Under the pieces are notes generated by a model. It was not told the DNA's origin. It saw nothing but the letters and a program-made list of their open reading frames with translations, and did no database searches. This document shows, one piece after another, positions 1 through 10,700 of a DNA stretch of 64,000 nucleotides. Origin of the DNA: Rhodeus uyekii (lineage: Eukaryota > Chordata > Actinopteri > Cypriniformes > Acheilognathidae). The position numbers and the translations under genes are program-made. How positions within the stretch are numbered: the stretch's first letter is position 1; each line of letters begins with the position of its first letter. The stretch covers positions 1,669,001-1,733,000 of the forward strand of contig JAWRVZ010000016.1 in assembly GCA_037043235.1 (NCBI GenBank). Reading direction: 5' to 3'.

Positions 1-877
1 ACTGCTTGGATCATATGATGAATCACAAGTTTCTTTCACACACATACACAGGCACAAACATTTAATTTTATAAATGCCACTTTGTTTCTGATTATCTCAG
101 CATGGATTCACAGTGCTAATGAATCACGGACTTACACATGCATGTCAATTGCTGTGAGAATCCAGAGGAAAACGACATCAACCAGTTCTATAATTGGTCA
201 ATTTGGTGTTGGTATGATTTAAAAAAATTAATAAAAATTATTTAATGCTCTGTTTCTAAAATACTGTAAAAACAGTAAACTTGTGAATTAGTATTACAAG
301 CTAAAATAGCTGTTTTCTATTTTAATATATTATAAAGTGTCATTTATTCCTGTGATGGTAAACCTGCCATAATTGCGGTCTTTAGTCTTTGAAGTATTTG
401 GAGCATTTTTGTCCCTGTCAGTGGTGTTTTTGATTTGATTGTTGTTGATAAATGTTGACTGCATTGTGTGTATTTAGTCAACAGAGGGCATCATGACTTT
501 ATATTTGTCATGCTCTGTGTTGTTTGTCAGTTAATTTCCCATATCGTCTTTGGAGGCATTTTTTTTCAGCATTGCCGACATTTTTTAGCTAAAGCCTATG
601 GTTGTTAAACCCAAGTGAATCTAGGAGAACATTTATTTATTGTTTGCAAAATCACTTTGTCAGGAAACCTTTCACTTATTCATTAAAAAATAATGGTTAT
701 GACACTTACTTGATGTAATGTCTAGGCTGAGCTCGTTTAAAGAAGATAATAAAAGTCTTTCCATGGAACATTGGTCCCAGAAAATATTTACTAAAGGTCG
801 TTTTTTTGGGGTTTTTTGGAAAAAAGAAATATGATACTAATAATATTTGACTTGTGTTCATCTTGATTTCCATCCAG
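1..877 (+). other. prtfdc1 intron 3 (3' part)
   Basis: AT-rich non-coding sequence that ends in a polypyrimidine-AG acceptor at 876-877. I see no gene or clear transposon end in it. Confidence 0.7.
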
Positions 878-943
878 AATGACCAGTCAACTCCAGATCT
901 CCACATCGAAGGAGCAGAGAACCTGTCTGTTCTGAGTGGAAAG
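878..943 (+). CDS. prtfdc1: prtfdc1 exon equivalent to HPRT1 exon 4 (66 bp)
   Basis: Acceptor ...catccag and donor gtaaaa flank 66 bp encoding NDQSTPDLHIEG...LSGK in phase 0. This is the flexible-loop and central-sheet region just before the PRPP motif. The length is identical to HPRT1 exon 4. Confidence 0.88.
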
Positions 944-1900
944 GTAAAACCCTCTCAGCCTCTTCACCAAACCTTTCCAAATAATGTCACTATGCAAAAA
1001 ATGCTTTTATTTGTGTGTGTGTGTGTGTGAAATTTTTGACTTTGAGGTGGAATGTGACCGTGACACATTTTCTGTGTACCGGTAATTTTTATTTAATTTA
1101 AATTAATTAGGTGAAAATTGAAGCTTTTCCACTTGTTTTAAGTTTTTGAAAGGTAAATGGTCAAAACAGACTAATCTGTATAAGCATTACATAATAAAGG
1201 GACAATGACAAAGCAAGTAAAATATGTTTAAAATATGTAAAAATAGGTTATTTTATTGACATGTATATATTACACCCAATGTTAAGGAAAGCTACTTATA
1301 ATAGTATTGTGTTACGTTAAGTTATGTTGCTTTTTCTCAACTGTACTGGGATTGCTTCTTTTTTTTAATAACAAAATATGCATAGGTTTTATTTTTGGCC
1401 AACATAAAGGCCCTTTCACATCAAAAGTAAAATGAATAAGCCTCAAGCTGAAGGAAATGCAAATTCATGCCTGTACAGTAGAGGGCGGAACTCAGACAAA
1501 CCTTTCAGCTGTGCTGCCATTCTGGATAACAGGAGAAGAATTTCACTAAGCTTGTCTGAGTTCCTTGTGAAATGAAAGGGAAAATGTTGTTTTTGGAGTT
1601 TTTTTTCTTCATTATTTGCACTCAAATGCAAATAATGTAAGCCACTGGTTGTAATTCACTGTATTGCTTTAATAAAAAGTTAGTTAATGTCAAGATTTTT
1701 AATTTTAGAATGTGTGATCCTCATAAGGGTCTCATAGGGTGCAGGCTTTCGTTTGAGAAACACCCTTAAGCAATTAAAACTAAATAAATCACAAATGTGA
1801 TTTTGAACATTTTGAATTATTTGAACTGATTAATTAAAAGTCAGCAGCAAAGAAATTGGTTAATAATAAAGTTTATAATAATATCTATATAGACACACAG

Positions 1901-1936
<36 letters not shown>

Positions 1937-4694
1937 TCAGCTGTTTTCTGTATTTTTTTCCCCTTACATTATCATGTCATTATCCAATTTTTCCTTTCAT
2001 TAAAATTTAAAACCTGTTTTTATAATGATACTGTTTTCTCTGGGTAATTGCACTAATTTTATCTAATGGTACCCATATTTTTTCACATTTTTAATTATTA
2101 ACTATAATTATAACCTTAAATTCAACCATTCATTTACAACTATTACTTTTTTTCAGTTCCTTGTGACTGATTCTCTGAACGTGTGTGAATGCTGCTGGGA
2201 TAGACATGACTGAGAGGTTACAGTCAAAGGTTTATGATGTCTAATTCTTCAGTAAGAGGATTGATCTGCTCAGTTGCTCAAGTAATTGGATTTCCCAGTC
2301 GAGCTCAGGATTGTGATACCGTGTGGGAATCTGTGATACGGACAGAGATCTTTAGTACAAGATCTTTTGTCTTTTTATTTACTCTTGAATATATGAAACT
2401 ACTCTCCTTTTCTTTTTTTAAATCTTGGAAATATGCATGCTGGGAAATATACAGTAGTCTATAAAACAGCGTAGTTTATTTGGTGGTGTACATAGTAATA
2501 AACACATTTTACATTCATTGCTGTTCATCACATATTGCTAAAAATAGCTCAAGGGTAAATCCCATGGAAACGGCTTACGTTACCCAAATGAAATTATGCT
2601 CAAAACGATTATGTGCATTCCCAAAAATTCTCATTAGTACAATGTATCCAGATGGTTTACTTCCAAGTTTTGTTTTGTAATTCCTATTATTTTTAGTGGT
2701 GATTCTCATTACTCTAATACGGCATGACCTTTTTCCCACCATTATTGTAACTTACACACTCTTAGTATTGTGTTCACAGAAATTGCTGTTCTATTGTTGT
2801 TTTTTAATTATGTGAGTTATTGAATGCTGTGATGTTTATATGAGCGTTCAGTGTATTAAGTCACGCATCTCCTGTCTGTCTCTTTTCATGAACTGAAGAA
2901 CGTCCTGATTGTGGAGGTACGTCTGCTGTGAGATTGCTCTGTCTGTCTGGATAAACTCATTCCCTCAATCACTTTAATATCCCTTCAAATAAATAGAGGT
3001 CTTTCAGATGCTTTATAGCAAAAATCTATGCTTCCTGCCATTCTCTCAATATGGCTGAACATTTCAGAGGCCAGTCAAGCATGTACCATTTTGTGCCTCT
3101 ATTTATCCAAAGAAAAGAAAAAGCACTGCATTCATTCCATGTGAATTAGAAGCCAGATGATTGTTTTTTTGTCTTAATTGCCATTTCTGCAAACCTTTTG
3201 CATTCAGTAATGCCATATATGCCTTACATTTACTTTTAATTTGATGTTAAATAATAAATGCACTCACATTTTTTTACATTTGATACAATACATCTGATTT
3301 TCTTTGTTTACAGTCTGATATGTGTAAACGTTCACATTTCTTTAAAAATAGTTTATACAATTAAAAGGGACCTTCATTAAATTAATTATATTTGGCTGTA
3401 TAATTATTCTGTAATGTAATGCAGGATCGATATGATTTTAAAGAAAGAAATGAATGCTTTTATTCAGCAAGTATGCATTCAATTGATCGATAGGTACAGA
3501 ATACTTATACAATGTTTTCCATTTTAAATAAATGCAAATAATAAATCTTTCTATTCATAAAAAAATATTTTTTTTGATGAAAAAAATCCTCACAAGGAAT
3601 TATGCTGCAACAATAATGTTTTATCAGTGATAATAAAAAATAGTTTACACTACATTAAAAAATATATTGAAATGGAAAACAGTTTTTTAAATTATTATAA
3701 TATTTCACAATATTACTCTTTTATTTTGTTTTGTATTTTTGATCAAGTAAATGCTGTTTTGTTGAGCTTCTTTTGTAAACATTAAAAAAATCTTACCAAT
3801 CCCGATCTTTTTTTAATAAAATAATATAAATTTAGCAGGTGGAGAGACAAAATACTGCACCTATCTCTGGCAATGTCTTAATGATTGTTTTTGTGTGTGA
3901 CTTAACTTATAGATGATATGGACTACAGTAATATTTAATAAAATATTTTACTTAATTTCAGTGTCTTCCTCATTCCCACAGGCCATCGTGGACACTGGGA
4001 AGACCATGAAGACTCTTCTGGATCACGTTGAAGCCTTTAGGCCCAAAATGATAAAAGTAGCTGGGTGAGTCCACACGCAACTACAGAAATACCTCGATTT
4101 ATGAGTGACTTTGTATACTTTGTATTTGTATAAAGTCAAATCGGAGTGCGAGAATTTTTCCCTCGCCCACACGCATTTTTTTGTTGAAACGGTTAGCATC
4201 TTCGTGCGCATTTTTACTGGAAATATCCTAACAACAGCCTCTCACAAAGCCTATCACCCCTTCACTCGTTCATTCTCTCAGCATCGCTCGGTTTGGTTGC
4301 ATCATTCACCACAGTGATACTTTTATTAGTGATTTACAGCGGTTTTACCTCGTGTTGTTAACATTAATTGTGATCGCTGTTGTTCACGTAGTGAAATATA
4401 TACGTAAAGTACAGCATATGAATTATTAATTAGTATTTATATGAGATCTTAATGGTTATAATTTTAACTGTAATTAATAGGATAAAACCAAAAAAATAAA
4501 TATAAAATGGGCATTTATGTTCATGTGGAACGAATTGAGTGATTTTTAGTGCATTCTTAAAGGGAAAATTGTTTTGGTGTACGAGCATTTTGAGTTACGA
4601 GCTCTTGGAACAAATTAAACTTGTAAACCGAGGTATTACTGTAAATTAGTGCTTTTGTGTAGTCGCCCTCCTTACCCAGTCAATATCGTAGGAC

Positions 4695-4760
<66 letters not shown>

Positions 4761-7700
4761 CTGCTCATATGTATATTCTTGGTGAAGACTTGCACATTTT
4801 GAGTGTTATTTTGGGGGGGCTTGTTTTATATCTGTGAAGGTTGCTGGTAAAACGGGTGCCCAGTGGTACAGGTTATCTGCCAGACTGTAAGTGATGATTA
4901 CAAACTCTGCGTACTCTAACCAGTGACTAATGTAATTTTGTATGTATAATGTACTAATATAATATACATTTTTTGTAACCCTATAAAGCCTGCTGAATCA
5001 TATTTCTCATACGAATTTCTACGGCCTTTTAAATGATAAAATTTGCTGAAAATTCTGATATACACACGGGTGCACATAACTGGTACGCAGGTACGCATGC
5101 GCAACAAAAATCAGAAATGCGTTGACCCACTTGAGTCACTAAGCGCCTTTGCGTACTTAAACGATCTTCTCATCTCATCGTACACAACCTTACAGTAAGA
5201 GATGTCCAAAAAGCAACAAACATTAAGCAGATTTTTTTGGCGTTTCACCACCTTCAAAGAAACGCCAACTGGAGCCTGAGCCGAAAAGTTAACAATGAGC
5301 GCACTGAAGTGCATATCAATCACGTGAAGGGGGCACTCGGATCATGCAGAGCATCGCTCACGCCAGGGGTCGGAAACCTATGGCTCGCGAGCCATATATG
5401 GCTCTTTTGACGCCACCCCCCGTCGACAGATCGATCGCCCAGCTACTTCCGCGTTCGCGAAGGACAGGTAGATCGCTCCGCAGAGGACAGTGAAGAGGAC
5501 AGTGAGAAAGACTGCACTTATTAAGACAATGCTACATATGTGAGTACCAAACACAATCTCCTGGTACTCACCTGAGTACCTCACTGGAAAAGTTATGTGC
5601 ACCCCTGGATATACACAATCTATTGCATGCCGTTTGTCACCTGATTGGCGCACCTTTTAGTATAATTGTAAATATTTCCACTTTCCGGTTGTGGTTTGCT
5701 TTGAATTTTTACTGAAATTCCGATAGTAAAAATAATAGTAACTGTTCCATTGTTAGCAGTATTTCAATATGAAAATAAGTATTTCATCTTGCTTTTTGGC
5801 CATACAAATATAAGAAACTGCACCAAATGGCATATTTTTGTTCAGTTTGGGCCTATGAATAAAATTGAGGTGTACAATATATGAGCCGATTGAGTTTATA
5901 TTCTGTAATTATAATTTTTTTTTACTCTCGCAGTTGTGACTTTATCTCATCATTCCGACTTTATAACTCACAGTCAGAAAACGTCTCAGGTTACGTATGT
6001 AACCATAGTTCCCTGAAGAGGGAACGAGACGCTGCGTCGAACGCTTGGGGAATCCTTGGATGATGTCCGCGCGAAGCACAATATGTAAACTTCCGGCGCG
6101 CGCGCGCGCGCGTGCGTGAGTGACAGGCACAGATCGGTGACGTCACGAACCAGTTGATAAAAGAGCGCCGGAACCCGGAAGCGGCAGCTTAGAGTTTGTC
6201 TGAAGCAAGCCCGGAAGGCGCGAGGAGCTGAGGCCAAAGACGCAGCGTCTCGTTCCCTCTTCAGGGAACTATGGTTACATACGTAACCTGAGACGTTCCC
6301 TTTCAAGGGAACTCGCGCTGCGTCGAACGCTTGGGGAACGATATACCAACGCCACCTCAGTGACGAAGGCCGACGAGTGTCTCGTAGCTCACTACGAGAG
6401 GACCCGTGTTCCCGGAGCGGAGTTGAGGTCAAGCTGGTAAAACCTCAGAAAAGTATGCGGGGAAGACCACCCTGCCGCATCACAAACATCAGATAACGAC
6501 ACACCAGATATAAGGGCCTTAGAGGCAGCCACGCTCCTAGTAGAGTGGGCCCGGACCCTCAGAGGCGAGGAGGATCCGGCCGACTCGTAAGCCAGGGTGA
6601 TAGCCTCAACTATCCACCTGCTTAAAGTAGATTTGGATGCAGGGGCCCCCTTGGGGGTCCCAAAGCAAACAAACAACTGGTCAGACTTACGCCAAGGGGC
6701 AGACCTATAGACATAAGTGTCCAGTGCTCGCACTGGACAGACCTTGTTTTTAAATTCCTGGTCCTGGTCACCGAAGGGGGGAGGGCAGAAGGCCTGCAGT
6801 ACTATAGACCTGGCCACATGAGTGGGCACTTTGGGCACATAGCCTGGCCTGGGATGGAGGAAGGCTTTCACCATCCCAGGCGCAAACTCAAGGCAAGAGG
6901 GAGCTACAGAAAGCGCCTGTAGATCCCCAATTCTCTTTAGCGATGTTATAGCTAACAAGAATAAGGTTTTTAAAGTGAGGAACTTTAGTGGAACCTCATC
7001 CAACGGTTCAAAGGGTGCCTGGGACAACCCCTGGAGTACCAGGGATAAGTCCCAGGCAGGAACCTTGGTCTGGACTGCAGGCCTCAGCCTAATGGTACCA
7101 CGGAGGAAGCGTGTGACGAGGGGGTCCCGGCCAATGGACACGCCACCCAGAGGTACGTGGTAAGCCGCAATGGCAGCCACGTAAACCTTCAGGGTGGACG
7201 GGGACAACCCTGCAGCGAATCTATCTTGCAGGAACTCTAGCACTTTGCCAATGTGACAGGTAACTGGGTTCACCTGCTTCTCGCTACACCAAGAAGTGAA
7301 AAGTCTCCACTTCAGGGCGTACAGCTTCCTCGTGGAGGGAGCTCTGGAGTGGAGGATGGTCTCAACAACCTCGGTCGAGAGACCAGAATCTATGAGCTGG
7401 GCCCCCTCAGAGGCCAAGCCCACAGTTTCCAAAGTTCTGGGCAGGGGTGAAGAATCGAGCCCGCTGCCTGAGACAGGAGGTCCACTCGAACTGGGATCTC
7501 CCAGGGGACCCCGTCCAGCAGGGAAACAAGATCCGCAAACCACACTCTGCCCGGCCAACGCGGAGCAACCAGTGTGAGACGGACCTTGTCCCGGCGAACT
7601 CTCTCCAGAACTCCCGGGAGCAGAGCAATCGGGGGAAATGCGTACAGACATAGCCTCGGCCATGTCTGGACCATGGCATCCAGCCCGAGTGGGGCTGGAT

Positions 7701-10700
7701 GCAGGAGTGAATACCACAGAGGGCAATGCGTTGATTCTTCGGACGCGAACAGATCTACTTGTGCCCGGCCGAATCTGAACCAAATCTGCTCCACCACCTC
7801 TGGGTGGAGCCTCCATTCCCCGGGCCTCGGCCCCTGTCTCGACAGGACGTCTGCTCCCACATTCTGGGTCCCAGGGATGTGAACTGCCCGTAGATGGAGC
7901 AGTCTCCCTTGGGACCAGAGGAGGATCTGCCGCGCCAGTTTGTATAGTGGTCGCGAACGTAGACCCCCCTGACGATTTATATAGGAGACCACAGTGGTGC
8001 TGTCGGTCTGAACAACCACATAATGGCCCCTGAGGTCTGGGAGGAACGCTTGAAGCGCCCTCCAAACAGCCATCATCTCCAGCAGGTTTATGTGCCAGGA
8101 CAACTGGTGTTTGTGCCACAGACCCTGGGCAGAGCGATCCCTCAGGACCGCTCCCCAACCTGTGAGGGAAGCATCCGTCGATAGCATGACGCGTCGACAA
8201 GGAGCTCCCAACGCAGGTCCTTGAGACAGAAACCAGGGTTTCTTCCACATATCCAAGGCACGTAGGCATCGCCGCGTGACCTTGATAGTGCGGAAAGGGT
8301 TGCCCCTCGGGGAAAACCCTCTGGTTCTGAGCCACCACTGTAATGGCCTCATGTGTAGCAGCCCGAACGGGATGACGCTGGAAGCTGCTGCCATGAGGCC
8401 CAGCACTCGCTGAAAGTGTTTTACAGTGATGGACTGGCCTATTTTGACTTTCTTCACGGTTGACAGAATCGAATCGATGCGGGCGGGGGATAGCCGCGCC
8501 CTCATCGAAACCGAGTCCCATATCACGCCTAGGAAGGTGGTTCTCTGAAGAGGAGAAAGCACACTCTTCTTTGCGTTCAACCTCAACCCCAGCACTCTCA
8601 TGTGTGCGAGAACAACATCTCGATGCTGAACCGCTAACTGCGGCGACTGGGCAAGAATCAGCCAGTCGTCGATGTAATTCAAAACTCTTATGCCTTGGAG
8701 GCGCAACGGGGTTAGCGCTGCGTCCATGCATTTCGTGAAAGTGCGGGGTGATAAAGCCAGGCCGAATGGAAGTACTTGATATTGGTACGCCTTCCCCCCA
8801 AAGGCGAACCTGAGGTACTTCCTGTGCTGTGGAAGGATGGAAATATGAAAATATGCGTCCTTCAGATCGATAGTGACGAACCAGTCCTCGGACCTGATCT
8901 GTGCCACTATTTGTTTCAAAGTCAGCATCTTGAATTTTAGCTTCATGACCGAGCGATTCAGAAGGCGCAAATCCAGGATGGGCCGCAGTCCTCCATCCTT
9001 CTTTGGAACGAGGAAGTAGCGGCTGTAAAAGCCTGACTCCCTGTTTGAGAGGGGTACATGTTCTATGGCCCCTTTCCTCAGTAGAGAATCTACCTCCTGC
9101 TCCATTACCAGAGCCTGCTCGGGGTCCACCACCGTGGGTAGAACCCCATTGAACCTGGGCGGGCGAGACCCAAACTGGATCGAATACCCTTTCTTTATAA
9201 TTCGCAGGACCCACTGAGAAACCTCTGGAAGACATGTCCATGCCGGCAGAAATTCTACTAGGGGAACCAGCCTCTCGAGGCTGGCCTCTGGTGTCTGTGT
9301 AGCACACCCGCCAGGGCCCGGTTTTCTGGGGAACACCTGGAGTGAATGCTCTAGGACCCTCCTTGGAGGGGGCGACCTCCTCAGTGCAACCGGTGTAACG
9401 GGCGGCAACTGAGGAGGGTCGCCTCCAAGAGGCCCGGCGCGTCTGGCGTCAGGACCTCTTCGAGGTAGCCTTCTTGGCGAGGATGACGGTCCTCAGATCC
9501 GTCCTCCTGCCCGAAGGCTGAGGCTGGGAGCGCCTGCCCGACCCCCCGGTTTTCTGGGGAGGTTGGCGGGTTGAGACGCTCTGCCTTTGAGCGGCCCGCT
9601 GCACATATGAGGAGGCCTGGGGCTGTGGCTGGCTCACAGCCCCAGGCTGAGGGCGGCGAGGCAGGAGTACATTGAACGCCACCTGCTGCTTTGCCGCCTC
9701 CTGGAACTTCTCGACGACCGTTTTCACCGAATCGCCGAAAAGCCCAAAAGGCGACAGAGGGGCGTCCAACATAAAATTTTTCTCCTTGTCCTTTAGAGAC
9801 GTCAAATTTAACCACAGGTGCCTCTCCGTGGCCACACAGGCTGCCATGGAACGACCAATAGAGGCAGCCGTCTCCCTGGTGGCCCGTAGGGACAGATCTG
9901 TGGCTTTACGTAGCTCAGCCACAGCCTGTGGACCAATGCCTCCGCCCTCATCGAGGTCCCCCAACAATTCTGCTTGGTAAGCCTGAAGCAGGGCGGTGGT
10001 GTGAAGACACGCCGCTGCCTGGCTAGCTGCAGAATATGCTCTGCCCACATGAGCTGATGTAACCCGCATAGGTTTAGTGGGCAGCACCGGGACTTTAAGC
10101 GATGACACCGAGGGCGGAGAGAGGTGGCTCGCAAGCGCCTCCTCCACCTTCGGCATCGCGCCATAACCATACTCTCGCGCACCAACCAGAGTGGCATACA
10201 TATTATTTTGTGGCGTAAACACTCTGGAGGTGGCTGGCCTCTTCCAGGATCTAGACACCTCAGTGTGCAGATCCGGGAAAAAAGGCAGGTCCCGGCGAGG
10301 GGGAGGGACCCGCACTGGCAGAAATCGTTCATCCAACTTGCTTCTCTTTGGACGAACGACAGTGCTTTCCGCTGGCCACTCAATACTTAACGTGGCCACA
10401 GCGCGAGTCACCACCTCGAGCAATTCCTCATAAGCTGGGGAGGAGGTTGGCGAATCCTCACTCTCCGCGTCGACACTAGCAACGTCTAACTCCTCGGAGC
10501 TAGACAATTGCAGTGCCGGTGCTTCAGCTTGGTCGGAAGTAACCGCCCTCGAGCGTGCTTCCGAAACCATGCATGAAGCACTGGATCCACCGGGTAAGGG
10601 CTGAGATAGGGGAGCGCCCGTCTCAGACCCCGCCGTCAGGTCCATTTGCGAACCCCATGACCTAGATCGCCGCAGAGCCTCAGCTGCTGCGGGACCCGAG

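Noticed and set aside
7296..7882. Several + strand open frames inside the DIRS element
   Set aside because: They are antisense shadows of the GC-rich RT and YR genes.
9808..10383. 191-codon minus-strand frame
   Set aside because: It overlaps gag in another frame, with Trp/Cys/Arg-rich composition and no domain; it is a shadow of gag.
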